A stretch of DNA of 52,458 nt from Pirellulales bacterium. Its GTDB lineage: Bacteria; Planctomycetota; Planctomycetia; Pirellulales; JACPPG01. The DNA is taken from NCBI GenBank assembly GCA_036490175.1, contig DASXEJ010000268.1, forward strand, positions 1-52,458. The letters are read 5' to 3'. This document shows positions 28,016 to 37,164 of this stretch, one piece after another (the first letter of the stretch is position 1; the number at the start of each line of letters is the position of its first letter). The notes under the pieces are model-generated. The model worked only from the letters and a program-made list of their open reading frames with translations. It was not told where the DNA came from and did not search any database. A program made the position numbers and the translations under genes.

Positions 28016-29470
28016 CTAGGGCGTGCAACTCGGACGCTCCACACTCTGCTCTGGCGCTACATCGCGAAACGGTTGCCCTTCTTTGTACAACGCCAGACGT
28101 TTTGTCCATTCCGCGCGCAGCGTTTGAACCTGCTGCTGCTCGATTGCCTTACCTATCCATTTCACAGCGCTGGCGAAATCGCCGCTTTCGGCACAGGCAT
28201 TGGCTAGTACGGCCAGGGCCTCGGGATCTTTATCCTTGGATAGCGAGCGGGCCATGTTGGCCGTCCGCACCGCGCGATCGACATCGCGATACTTGGCGTC
28301 AGCGGTTGCCATTAGGACCCAAGCAAGGCTTTTGCGAGCGTTGATGCTTTTGGAATCGAGCTCCAGCGCCTTTTCGAAGTCGTCGATCGCTTTGCCCGTA
28401 AGTCCCTGATGAAAATAGGCTTCGCCGCGCCCGATAAAGGCGTCGGGAAACTTGGGGGCAAGGCCGATGACTTTGGTAAAGTCGGCCACGGCTTTGCCGT
28501 ATTCTCCCTTTTGGGTCCAAGTCGTTCCGCGCACGACATAGGCGTAAATCTTGCGAGGGGCAAGGCGGATAACCTCGTTTAGATCATCGATTGCCTTATC
28601 GGACTGGCCAATCGCCTGCCAAGCGACAGCCCGGTTTTGAAGCGCTAGCGCATTTTCCGGGTCGACGCGAATCGCTTCGTTGTAATCGAGAATGGCGTCG
28701 TCATACTGCCTGCGTTCGTGCCGGAGCAGACCACGATTGCTGAATGCGATCGAAAATCTGGGATTGGCACGAATCGCTTTGTCGAAGTCGGCCAGGGCCT
28801 GGTCGAATTTTCCGACGCGTTTCCAGATCAGGCCACGGTTGTTATAGGCCACGGCGCATTCCGGATCTATCTGGATCGCCTTGAAGTAGTCGGGGACGGC
28901 CTTCTCATCGCGGCCGCGCTGATCCCAGAGTAATCCGCGGTTGACATAAGCCATCGCGTATTGTGGATCGAGGCGAATCGCTTCGTCCAAGTCCTCAATG
29001 GCCTTCTGCGGATTCCCTTGGCTGCTCCAAGCCATGCCGCGACGACTAGCGACCTGCGCATTCGAGGGGTCAATTTTGAGAGCAGTCGTGAAATCTTTAA
29101 TCGCCGCCGTGAAGTACTGCCCTTCCACAAGAGTGACGCCCCGCTGTTCGTACGCCCATGCTGATTCGGGCTCGGCCTTGATCAGTTTGGTGTAGTAATC
29201 CAGAGCATCGGTCATTCGCAACATGTCGTCGATTTTCGCCCATCCTTGCACGCGACCACCGACGAGCAGCAAATCGTCCTTGGCTTCAGCCACAACGTAC
29301 GGCAAATTGTTGCGCCGTGAATCGTCCACGGCGCGGCCGTCTACTATCAATTGGCAGCCCTTCTTCGGCATGACGCGCACACCGACCCAGCGCCGCTGCT
29401 CGGCGTCCTCTGCCTGGACTGGCGCCAACAATAGCGCAAGAATCACGCTCGCCGAAAATATCCGCAGCAT
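28016..29470 (-). CDS. secreted TPR-repeat protein
   Basis: A 484-aa exported protein. A signal peptide (MLRIFSASVILALLLAPVQA) is followed by an SH3-like segment (WVGVRVMPKKGCQLIVDG to GWAKIDDML), then a continuous run of about ten tetratricopeptide repeats between residues 70 and 420 (for example YNNRGLIWKRVGKFDQALAD and ALQNRAVAWQAIGQSDKAID). It is probably a periplasmic or surface scaffold for protein contacts; the partner is unknown. The start at ATG 29470 has AGGGGGC upstream. It is convergent with addA, only 5 nt apart. Confidence 0.88.
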   Translation of the reverse strand: MLRIFSASVILALLLAPVQAEDAEQRRWVGVRVMPKKGCQLIVDGRAVDDSRRNNLPYVVAEAKDDLLLVGGRVQGWAKIDDMLRMTDALDYYTKLIKAEPESAWAYEQRGVTLVEGQYFTAAIKDFTTALKIDPSNAQVASRRGMAWSSQGNPQKAIEDLDEAIRLDPQYAMAYVNRGLLWDQRGRDEKAVPDYFKAIQIDPECAVAYNNRGLIWKRVGKFDQALADFDKAIRANPRFSIAFSNRGLLRHERRQYDDAILDYNEAIRVDPENALALQNRAVAWQAIGQSDKAIDDLNEVIRLAPRKIYAYVVRGTTWTQKGEYGKAVADFTKVIGLAPKFPDAFIGRGEAYFHQGLTGKAIDDFEKALELDSKSINARKSLAWVLMATADAKYRDVDRAVRTANMARSLSKDKDPEALAVLANACAESGDFASAVKWIGKAIEQQQVQTLRAEWTKRLALYKEGQPFRDVAPEQSVERPSCTP

Positions 29471-29625
29471 CAGATGCCCCCTGAAAATCGCCGATACGTC
29501 CACCACAAGTGGCAGCCATTATGGGGGCAGCGTTGCGAGCAGGCAAGAATTTCGTACAACGCAGCTGGCACAAGAGGCCCAGCAAATGAAATCGCCGAAT
29601 TACGGGCACCGCCGGCCGATTACAG

Positions 29626-30681
29626 CTAGGTGCTTAGCGCGGCCGCTGCCGTACCAATACGAGCAGACGACGTGCTGTGCGTGCCCGCAAGAGCCAGCAC
29701 CCACTCGACGACGCGCCAATCGAGCCAGCGACGATCGGGATCGCCACTTCGGGCACCGATGAACCCCAGATGGCCGCCATGCCGGGCGACGCGCAGTGTC
29801 GTCGACCGTGATCGCGGTAAGTTCGCAAGCGAATGCAGCGGAACCAGCGGGTCGTCAGCCGCGGCCAGGATCAAGGTCGGCAGCCGAATCTCGGGCAGCA
29901 GCGGCGCCGAACTACATTCGCGATAGTAGTTCTCGGCCGTGCCAAACCCACAGACGGGCGCCGTGAACCAATCATCGATCTCGCGCAGTTGTTTTGGCCG
30001 GCGGATAAAATCGACTACCGCGGCATGCGGCGCCCGCACCCGGCGTTCGTCCAGTTGCCGGTGCAATAGCTTGGCAAAGTATCGATCGTAAACACGATTC
30101 CGCCAGCGGCTGATCCATTGCGAGCAGGCCGAGAGGTCGATCGGTGGGCAGACGGCCATCACACTTTGCAAATTGGCCGGTGTGGCGCTGGATAACTCGC
30201 CCGCCAGCTTGAGCGCGATATTTCCGCTGAGAGAGAACCCGATCATCGCCACCGGCGACCCGGGACAAAGGTTCGCGATATAACGCAGCGCTGCCACAGC
30301 GTCCGCCGAGCGACCGCTGTGGTAAGGAAGCCGCGCCAGTTCGACGCCCGCTCCGCAGCCGCGCAGATCCATGCGAAAAGCGCGTACCTTGCGGGCCCGC
30401 AACTTGTCGGCGATCCGCCGCATATAAACGCTCTGGTGGCAGCCCCCCAAGCCATGCATCAAGAGGGCCGTTTGGCCGCCAGCCGGCCAATCTGCCGGAC
30501 AGTCGTCGTGCAGAATAATCTGATCGCCGTCGTCCAGCGTCACCCGGTGCTGGGCGGCACTATAGTCAGGCAGGGGACCGGGAAGAAACACGCCGGCCAG
30601 CGTCTGCAGATGCCCGTTGCGCAATAATGGGTGGGGCCGAAAGGAGGGAAGTTCAAACTCGCCAAACGGCCAGATTTTCAC
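29626..30681 (-). CDS. alpha/beta-hydrolase, YheT family
   Basis: A 351-aa hydrolase of the YheT/ABHD1-3-like family. The characteristic N-terminus FRPHPLLRNGHLQTLAG is present, with the oxyanion/lid segment LLMHGLGGCHQSVYMRR near residue 93, the nucleophile elbow GFSLSGN near 150, an Asp in LAAADDPLVPLHSL near 275 and the catalytic His in RHGGHLGF near 305. Its substrate is unknown; a lipid or short-chain esterase is likely. ATG start. It is leftward, separated from the TPR gene by about 155 nt. Confidence 0.9.
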   Translation of the reverse strand: MKIWPFGEFELPSFRPHPLLRNGHLQTLAGVFLPGPLPDYSAAQHRVTLDDGDQIILHDDCPADWPAGGQTALLMHGLGGCHQSVYMRRIADKLRARKVRAFRMDLRGCGAGVELARLPYHSGRSADAVAALRYIANLCPGSPVAMIGFSLSGNIALKLAGELSSATPANLQSVMAVCPPIDLSACSQWISRWRNRVYDRYFAKLLHRQLDERRVRAPHAAVVDFIRRPKQLREIDDWFTAPVCGFGTAENYYRECSSAPLLPEIRLPTLILAAADDPLVPLHSLANLPRSRSTTLRVARHGGHLGFIGARSGDPDRRWLDWRVVEWVLALAGTHSTSSARIGTAAAALST

Positions 30682-31026
30682 GAATCACCTGTGCGCAGCA
30701 ATCGTGGCCAGTGGCGGTCGCATACCGTGGGTCGACGCACCAGCTAGCAGCAGAATCTAGCTTAAACACCGACCTGCCGTTTCGGCAAGGGTCGCGGCCT
30801 GTGAAAATCGATGCTCACACAAACCAAATGGCGCTCGAAGAGCTCCAGATTGACGCCCCATCATGCATCGAGAGGTAGCACCCTGGCACGGGCACGTGAG
30901 GGATCAACCACGATTAGTGCTCCGGGAAATAGTTTCACGACGCATCAACCAAAGATTCGATGTCCGTAGACCGCCCAGACGAAGGGAGCACTTCAGTGAA
31001 ACCACGAATGCAACGCTGAAGCGCCC
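30682..31026. other. intergenic stretch, no gene seen
   Basis: About 345 bases between two leftward genes. Open frames crossing it show no coding character. It must contain the YheT-like gene's promoter, but no convincing -35/-10 pair or terminator hairpin was identified. Confidence 0.45.
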
Positions 31027-31968
31027 CTACGGCGATCCCTCCGCCGCGATCATATCCAACTCGGGAATGCGTTGCTTTGTGGGATCGTCGAAATCGATCA
31101 GGCATTGCCCCGTCAGATCGGCGAGTTCTGCGTTGGCGACCAGGAACACGCGGGCTCCGAAATGGAGAACCGGTAGCATCTTGCCATCAAGCTCGACCGA
31201 CAGATCCGGCGCCGTGCCGCTCAACCTCCCTATGGCCTGCGCATAACCAAGCGGGTGCCAATCGTGGTCGATATTGCCGATGTACTTCAAGGCCATGGGG
31301 TCGTCCTCGCGCAATTGCGCGACTGCCTGCTCATAGGCGTGATAAAACGGCCGATAATTCGCCCAATGTCCCGCCGCAACATCGTGGTTGTCGAGCGCGG
31401 CAAGTGCCTCGGGCGAGAGCCGCTTCGCCAGGTCCGCACTGAGGATGTTGTTCGCGCCGTCCCCCGCAGCCAGCGACTGTTCAACTACTTGGATCACTTG
31501 CAACAGCCCGCGGGCGTTGGCCGGGTAGAGGGGACGCTCGCCGGCGGAAAAAATAATCGCCGACACATGCTGACCCGGCTTGATCGAGCCGCCGAGCCTG
31601 GAAATCGTGTCAACGACGGTGGCACCGCGCAGCTCGTCATAATCGCCGACGAATGTAAACTTCTGCCCGGGCCGGCCTAGCGATTTCAGGTGCGAGATGG
31701 AAAGTTGTGCCTCGGTGACCGGATCGTAAGCGACCAGCCGCAGCAGGCGTACCGGCATCTTGTTGTCGAGGAGCGCGGCTAATGATTGCTTGGGCGTGAC
31801 CGTCGGCCGATCGCCGGCGCGCGTGCCGGAGCTCGCGTGTGAGTTACCGTTCTCAGCCGCGCGATCCGTAAGAACTTTTTGGCGGACGCCCACGATCGCC
31901 ACGACTGCGACTACGACAAACAACAATCCGCCAACTCTTCGAGCGCGGCGTGCATGAATGGACGGCAT
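31027..31968 (-). CDS. membrane-anchored or secreted protein of unknown function
   Basis: A 313-aa protein not recognised from any family. A basic start (MPSIHARRARRVGG) leads into a hydrophobic helix (LLFVVVAVVAIVGV), so it is anchored or exported. The rest is soluble, with a Rossmann-like look in places (TFVGDYDELRGATVVDTISRL) and a region rich in acidic residues near the C-terminus. No Cys pairs, metal motifs or repeats were seen. Conservation in other planctomycetes was not checked. ATG start. Confidence 0.7.
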   Translation of the reverse strand: MPSIHARRARRVGGLLFVVVAVVAIVGVRQKVLTDRAAENGNSHASSGTRAGDRPTVTPKQSLAALLDNKMPVRLLRLVAYDPVTEAQLSISHLKSLGRPGQKFTFVGDYDELRGATVVDTISRLGGSIKPGQHVSAIIFSAGERPLYPANARGLLQVIQVVEQSLAAGDGANNILSADLAKRLSPEALAALDNHDVAAGHWANYRPFYHAYEQAVAQLREDDPMALKYIGNIDHDWHPLGYAQAIGRLSGTAPDLSVELDGKMLPVLHFGARVFLVANAELADLTGQCLIDFDDPTKQRIPELDMIAAEGSP

Positions 31969-32051
31969 AACAATCTCGCGAGCGTGCGAATACTACAGTA
32001 ACTGGCAAGGATGGAAAAACTGCTTGCCTGATCGCCGCGGTATGTGCCCGT

Positions 32052-33479
32052 CTAGCACAGCCCCGGAATCAATCGTCCCCCTTCGGTGACGATGGGGATC
32101 GGCCGCCCTTGCGGATTGACCCATTGCGACGCGAGATCGATGTCGAGGTGATGAAACACCGTCGCTGCCAGGTCGGCCGGTCGAACCGGCGTTTCGGCAA
32201 TGTCATAGCCCCGGCGGTCCGTGCTGCCAATCACCTGGCCGCACGGCAACCCGCCACCAGCCACGATCATCGACATGCAATTGGTCCAATGTCCGCGGCC
32301 GGCCGTCGGTGTCATTACCGGTGTGCGGCCAAATTCTCCCATGACCAGGACCAGCGTCGAATCCAGCAGTCCCCGCGCTTCCAAATCCTTCATCAGGGCA
32401 AACAGCGCACGATCCAGCGAGGGCAGGATAGGGGTCAGGCCTTTTTGGATGCCGCCCCAGTGGACTTCGTCGCCATGATGATCGAAGTAGCCCCAAGCGC
32501 CGCTGACCAAAACAAATGTGACGCCGGCTTCGACCAGTCGACGCGCGAGCAGCGCTTTTTCGCCAAGGCTACCGGCGCCGTATGCGTCGCGCGTCATTGC
32601 GGTTTCCTGCGATACGTCGAAAGCGCGCCGTACGTGTTCGCTCGTGACCATATCGACAGCCATTTGTGAAAAGCGATCGGCGCCTTCCATGCCACGCGTC
32701 AGATCCAGGTCACGGCGAAAGCGATCGAACTCCTGACGCAAGGCATCGCGATCGCGCACCCGTGGCACTTCGATTCCCTTGGGCATGGCCAGGCGCCCAG
32801 GCAACTCCTTGCCATTGACCGGCTCGTAGCGGTTTCCCAAGTGGCCAGCGCCCCACACGTCGGATTTCCAAGTATCGGCCAATCCGACGAAGGCCGGCAA
32901 GTTCGCCGCGTTGGGTCCGCGCAACCGCGCGACGACCGACCCCATCGAAGGATAGCCCTGCCCGTCGTTGCCGTCGTCGGTGCGGCGCGCGAGGGCGTTG
33001 CCCGACTGCATGGTGACGGGCGTGTGATTGCTGGCCGAACAATCGACCGAGCGAATGATCGACAGCTTCGGCATGATCTGCGCGGTTAGCGGCAGATGCT
33101 CGCACACGGCGATGCCTGGCACGCCCGTGTTGATCGATTGATACGGACCGCGGATTTCCTGAGGCGCGGTGGGCTTAGGATCCCACATATCAATATGGCT
33201 GGGGCCGCCCGAAAGCCAGAATAACAATACCGACTTTTTACTATTGGTGCTGCCGCCGGAAATACCGCTCGTCCCGGCGGCAGTGCGCAGGCGAAACAGA
33301 TCCACCAGCGACAACCCGGCCAACCCCGCCGTGCCGGTTTGCAGGAACCAGCGGCGCGAGCCGGCGCGGATCGTATCACCGCGCGACGGCATCATCGGAT
33401 TGAGCGAGGTCGAGCGGGCATGCTCGCCATTGTGCTTGGCGACGGCGGCGTCGAGAGACATTTTCGGGGCGGCAGACAT
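32052..33479 (-). CDS. DUF1501 Tat-exported protein (sulfatase-like fold)
   Basis: A 475-aa protein of the DUF1501 family, abundant in planctomycetes. The N-terminus holds a Tat signal (SRRWFLQTGTAGLAGLSLVD). The signature LFWLSGGPSHIDMWDPKP follows, with the C-terminal alkaline-phosphatase-like segments LVLVMGEFGRTP and GRGHWTNCMS. DUF1501 genes are usually paired with DUF1549/DUF1553 cytochrome-domain genes, but none is adjacent here. The start is placed at 33479, giving a normal length; the open frame extends 57 further residues without support, and MSLDAAV (33461) is also possible. Its role is unknown. Confidence 0.88.
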   Translation of the reverse strand: MSAAPKMSLDAAVAKHNGEHARSTSLNPMMPSRGDTIRAGSRRWFLQTGTAGLAGLSLVDLFRLRTAAGTSGISGGSTNSKKSVLLFWLSGGPSHIDMWDPKPTAPQEIRGPYQSINTGVPGIAVCEHLPLTAQIMPKLSIIRSVDCSASNHTPVTMQSGNALARRTDDGNDGQGYPSMGSVVARLRGPNAANLPAFVGLADTWKSDVWGAGHLGNRYEPVNGKELPGRLAMPKGIEVPRVRDRDALRQEFDRFRRDLDLTRGMEGADRFSQMAVDMVTSEHVRRAFDVSQETAMTRDAYGAGSLGEKALLARRLVEAGVTFVLVSGAWGYFDHHGDEVHWGGIQKGLTPILPSLDRALFALMKDLEARGLLDSTLVLVMGEFGRTPVMTPTAGRGHWTNCMSMIVAGGGLPCGQVIGSTDRRGYDIAETPVRPADLAATVFHHLDIDLASQWVNPQGRPIPIVTEGGRLIPGLC

Positions 33480-33817
33480 AGTTGCGCTCGCGGGGGGAGG
33501 GATTGCGCACACCGGCAGGCTGCGGGCATTATATCCATTGGCACACGCCGATGCATCCTTGGTTTCCGTTCTCCCGGCACGAGGCAGATCGAACTTCGGC
33601 GGCAGGTTCCTTGTGGTCTGTGACCGCAAATTACAGAAGTCGGACGCCATCGGCAGGTGCCACGCGGAAGATTCTCGACTGTTAAAACGTTCGGGACGTC
33701 GTTTCGGCCGTGCCGATTGGCAAGGACAATCTCGTACGATACAACCCGAAGGGTCAGCTGGCGTTATCTACCACTGCCCCCAGAGTCAACAAACTAGTTC
33801 GACTGCCCGAGAAACTC
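33480..33817. other. divergent intergenic spacer
   Basis: About 340 bases between the divergent DUF1501 and threonine synthase genes. Both promoters should lie here, but no clear motif was seen. Open frames are antisense-like and unsupported. Confidence 0.45.
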
Positions 33818-35044
33818 ATGCCCTGCTTCGTCACGCATCTGGAAAGTGCCATCGATGGCACGCAATTGCCTGCCAACGAGTTGCAAACATTGCACAAGGA
33901 CCGGCCCTTGTGGGTCCGCTACGATCTCGACGCGGTGCGGGCCACGGTCAGCCGCGACGACCTGATCGAGCGACCTCCTATGATGTGGCGCTATCGCGAG
34001 TTGCTGCCGCCGGCCGACGATCGTTCGATCGTCTCGCTCGGCGAGCAAATGACTCCGATTCTCCGCTGCCGCCGGCTGGGGCATCGTTATGGGCTGGATA
34101 ACCTGTGGATCAAGGACGAATCGCGCCTCCCCACCGGCAGTTTCAAAAGCCGCGGCCTGGCGATGGCGATCACGATGGCGGGACAATTCGGCGTCCGCCG
34201 CGTGGCGATTCCCACGGCTGGCAATGCCGGCGGGGCCATGGCCGCCTATGCCGCGCGCTCGGGCATGGAGGCCTTCGTCTTCATGCCCCGCGATACACCC
34301 ATCGTCAATCAGCTCGAATGTCGCCTGGCGGGTGCCCGCACGTTTCTTGTCAACGGACTAATCAACGATTGCGGCCGCATCGTGCGCGAGGGAAAAGAAC
34401 ATCTCGACTGGTTCGATATGTCGACCCTCAAAGAGCCGTATCGCATCGAAGGCAAAAAAACGATGGGGCTGGAACTCGCCGAGCAATTTGGCTGGGAACT
34501 GCCCGATGTGATCGTATATCCCACAGGGGGCGGTACCGGGCTGATCGGCATGTGGAAGGCATTCGAAGAGCTGGCCGAACTCGGCTGGATCGAAGGGGAA
34601 TATCGCCCCCGCATGGTGGCAGTGCAGTCGACGGGCTGCGCGCCAATCGTGCAGGCATTCGAGGCGGGTGAGCGGTTTGCCAAGCCCTTCGAAAATGCCA
34701 AAACGATCGCCAGCGGCATTCGAGTGCCGGCCGCCGTGGGCGACTTCATGATTCTTGATGCGATTCGCGCCAGCGGCGGCCGGGCCGTGGCCGTCGACGA
34801 GTCGCGGCTGCGCTTCTGGATGGCACTCGGCACCTCGACCGAGGGAATTTCAGTCTGCCCCGAAACTGCCGCCTGTATCGGCGCCGTCGAACAATTGGCC
34901 GCCGAGAAATGGATCGATAGCGAAGAACGGGTGGTGATCTTCAACACCGGCGCCGCGCAGAAATATCCCGAGGCCATGGCGGTGCAACTGCCTGAGATCG
35001 ACAAGGACGCGCCGCTGGATTGGGAGCGGATCGCGCGAGGTTGA
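33818..35044 (+). CDS. thrC: threonine synthase (PLP-dependent)
   Basis: A 408-aa fold-type II PLP enzyme that converts O-phosphohomoserine to threonine. LWIKDESRLPTGSFKSRGLA contains the Schiff-base Lys (residue 110). AIPTAGNAGGAMAAYAARSG is the substrate-phosphate loop, and YPTGGGTGLIGMWKAFEEL binds the PLP phosphate. The start at ATG 33818 (MPCFVTHLESAIDGT) is chosen because the family N-terminus begins there; the open frame continues 36 residues upstream. The gene stands alone, without hom or thrB nearby. A related beta-replacing enzyme is possible but less likely. Confidence 0.87.
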   Translation: MPCFVTHLESAIDGTQLPANELQTLHKDRPLWVRYDLDAVRATVSRDDLIERPPMMWRYRELLPPADDRSIVSLGEQMTPILRCRRLGHRYGLDNLWIKDESRLPTGSFKSRGLAMAITMAGQFGVRRVAIPTAGNAGGAMAAYAARSGMEAFVFMPRDTPIVNQLECRLAGARTFLVNGLINDCGRIVREGKEHLDWFDMSTLKEPYRIEGKKTMGLELAEQFGWELPDVIVYPTGGGTGLIGMWKAFEELAELGWIEGEYRPRMVAVQSTGCAPIVQAFEAGERFAKPFENAKTIASGIRVPAAVGDFMILDAIRASGGRAVAVDESRLRFWMALGTSTEGISVCPETAACIGAVEQLAAEKWIDSEERVVIFNTGAAQKYPEAMAVQLPEIDKDAPLDWERIARG

Positions 35045-35088
35045 CCAAATAGGACGCGACATTCGCCTAGTATCGTTGACGAATTCGC

Positions 35089-35691
35089 TTACCAGCGGCG
35101 GGCCGCAATCACTCGCTCGTCGTCGACGAGCCGTAATTCATTGTCGATCCACTCGGCTACGCGCGTTGCATGGGGGTACATGCCGTGCAACCAGAACATC
35201 AGCACGATGCTCAATCCTAACGAGGCTACGCTGCCGACGAGATAAACCGCAGCCACGCAGAATAAGGCGGCACCAAAAACAACGGTCGCGGACCGGATTG
35301 CCTGCCTTTGGTAAACGTCGTACATCTTGCCGGCATCTCCCAACGCCGAAATATCGTACGCATTGGCGGGGATGCTCAACTCCCCCGCGACAAGCTGGCT
35401 GCGACCTCGCCGCACGACTGAGCGGGCCAACGCTCTGCTCAGCGCAAACGCCAGCGGCGCGGAAAAGATTGCCACCCAACGCACCGTGCTCGTCAGTTCT
35501 GTCGTCGGTGGGGCGATTTTCGGAGAGCGTGCGCACAGGGCGACGCTCAGAAGCACTAACAAAGAAAATGCGAACACCTTGATGGTGATTCGTAGTTGCG
35601 TCAAAAGCGGTTCCAGCTTTTGGGCCAGTTCATTTTCCTCTGGCGCCACGCTGGCCGCGTTCGACAGCAACTTGATTTGATCTTCTTGCAC
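35089..35691 (-). CDS. small integral membrane protein, unknown function
   Basis: A 200-aa protein with hydrophobic helices at about 35-52 (IKVFAFSLLVLLSVALCA), 70-87, 135-150 and 150-165. A charged N-terminal region (residues 1-30) looks helical. The C-terminus is acidic and basic (DNELRLVDDERVIAARRW). No family was recognised. Start is GTG 35691, with a strong GGAGGTCACC ribosome binding site about 8 nt upstream, which supports a real gene. It is convergent with thrC. Confidence 0.75.
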   Translation of the reverse strand: MQEDQIKLLSNAASVAPEENELAQKLEPLLTQLRITIKVFAFSLLVLLSVALCARSPKIAPPTTELTSTVRWVAIFSAPLAFALSRALARSVVRRGRSQLVAGELSIPANAYDISALGDAGKMYDVYQRQAIRSATVVFGAALFCVAAVYLVGSVASLGLSIVLMFWLHGMYPHATRVAEWIDNELRLVDDERVIAARRW

Positions 35692-35744
35692 TCGCGGTGA
35701 CCTCCGGTAAACGATAGGTCACCGCCGCTGCCCGATCGACGACA

Positions 35745-35870
35745 CTATTGCGGCAGATCGCCGTTTTTGCGGCGGCTGTGGTCCTCGGGCCGCACTGCGA
35801 CCGCGACCGCCATCACGACCATGATGACGACTCCCAGGACGATGGCCCCGGCAATCAGCGTTCCCGACAT
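35745..35870 (-). CDS. single-TM micropeptide
   Basis: A 41-aa candidate: a short polar start (MSGT), one strongly hydrophobic helix (LIAGAIVLGVVIMVVMAVAVAV) and a basic tail (RPEDHSRRKNGDLPQ). The start is ATG 35870, preceded by AGGGAAGC as ribosome binding site. It lies 53 nt upstream of the start of the larger membrane protein and in the same direction, so they may be one operon. It could be a chance frame, but the TM plus basic tail layout favours a real membrane peptide. Confidence 0.5.
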   Translation of the reverse strand: MSGTLIAGAIVLGVVIMVVMAVAVAVRPEDHSRRKNGDLPQ

Positions 35871-36177
35871 GGTGCTTCCCTGAAGCCAATTCGGCACGGT
35901 TGCTTCGCCCTCCTGTCGAGCCAACGCGCGCGGCACGCTGTTCTAGCTCCGCTAGCTTCAGCCTATCCCGATTCTGCGCTGGCGGCCAGCGAAAATGTTG
36001 CCCGTCGCACGGAGAATCCGCAGTCGGGTGATGCGGATTTTGCCGCCCGTGACATTTCCGTAATGCCTTGTTGACTACAACCGGCCGCACCCATCGAGGT
36101 CTAGGCATCTTGGCAATCGCGATCGCCAACAACCTGGAAGTTGCAATGCACACGCCGTTGTGAGAGAGTTTGCCACC
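35871..36177. other. divergent intergenic spacer
   Basis: About 307 bases between the micropeptide and the Gfo/Idh/MocA gene. A 167-aa antisense frame crosses it but has no coding character. No convincing promoter was found. Confidence 0.45.
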
Positions 36178-37164
36178 ATGGCGCGCATCAAGATCGGACA
36201 AATCGGCACCGGACATTCCCACGCCCAGGGAAAGATGCAGGTCCTACGCGACTCTGCCGACTACGAGGTCGTGGGCGTTGTCGAGCCCGACACCGAACTG
36301 GCCCAGGCCGCACGTCACCTCACGGCGTACCAGGGCGTCCCCTTTCTGACCGAAGAGCAGCTCTTGAATTTCCCGGGGCTCGCCGCGGTCACCATCGAGA
36401 CGCCAGTTCCTGATCTTACTGCAGCGGCCCAGCGCGCTGTCGAAGCCGGTAAGCACATTCATCTCGAAAAACCGGGGGGTGCATCCCTGCCGAGCTTCCG
36501 CCGCGTTCTGGATACCGCGGCCCGCAAGCATCTCGTTGTGCAGATGGGCTATATGTATCGATACAACCCGGGCATCGTATTATTGCGCAAAGCGCTAACA
36601 GACGGCTGGCTCGGCACGCCGTTTGAAGTTAATGCCGTGATGAGCAAAGTGGTCAATGCCGCCGCTCGCCGGCCGCTGGCTGAGTTCGCGGGCGGCGCAA
36701 TGTTCGAATTCGGCAGCCATTTGATCGACCTGGTCGTGGGGCTGTTGGGACGGCCGCAAGCGGTCACATCGTTCTTGCAGCATGTCGCACCAATCGACGA
36801 TCGATTGGCCGATAGCACGCTGGCGGTGCTCACCTATCCGAAAACCTTGGTCACCGTGAAGTCTAGCACGCTGGAGGTCGAAGGAGGCGACCGGCGGCAC
36901 ATCGTGGTGTGTGGCACCGAGGGGACCTGCCAGGTGCAACCGCTCGACGAGCCGAATGTCAGGCTGACCCTTTCCAAGGCGCGCGGCCAATATCGCCAAG
37001 GGTATCAGGAAATCCGCTTTGGCGATTACCCGCGCTATGTAGCCGACCTGGCCGATTTGGCGCGCATCATTCGCGGCGAAAAAGAGCCTGACTTTTCCTT
37101 CGAACACGACCTGGCTGTGTTAGAAACCACACTCGTTGCAGCCAAGATGCCACTCGATCGCTAG
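36178..37164 (+). CDS. Gfo/Idh/MocA-family oxidoreductase
   Basis: A 328-aa NAD(P)-dependent dehydrogenase. The N-terminal Rossmann motif is IGQIGTGHSHAQGK (GxGxxH), and the family signature HLEKPGGASL near residue 100 holds the Glu-Lys-Pro motif. The C-terminal GFO domain includes FEFGSHLIDLVVGLLG near 180 with the usual His. Such enzymes act on sugars, inositols or their oxidised forms; the substrate is unknown. The start is ATG 36178, after GAGAGAG; MREFATM upstream is possible. No sugar gene is adjacent. Confidence 0.9.
   Translation: MARIKIGQIGTGHSHAQGKMQVLRDSADYEVVGVVEPDTELAQAARHLTAYQGVPFLTEEQLLNFPGLAAVTIETPVPDLTAAAQRAVEAGKHIHLEKPGGASLPSFRRVLDTAARKHLVVQMGYMYRYNPGIVLLRKALTDGWLGTPFEVNAVMSKVVNAAARRPLAEFAGGAMFEFGSHLIDLVVGLLGRPQAVTSFLQHVAPIDDRLADSTLAVLTYPKTLVTVKSSTLEVEGGDRRHIVVCGTEGTCQVQPLDEPNVRLTLSKARGQYRQGYQEIRFGDYPRYVADLADLARIIRGEKEPDFSFEHDLAVLETTLVAAKMPLDR

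Noticed and set aside
35719-36222. 167-aa leftward frame
   Set aside because: Overlaps the better-supported micropeptide in another frame; no motif or start signal.
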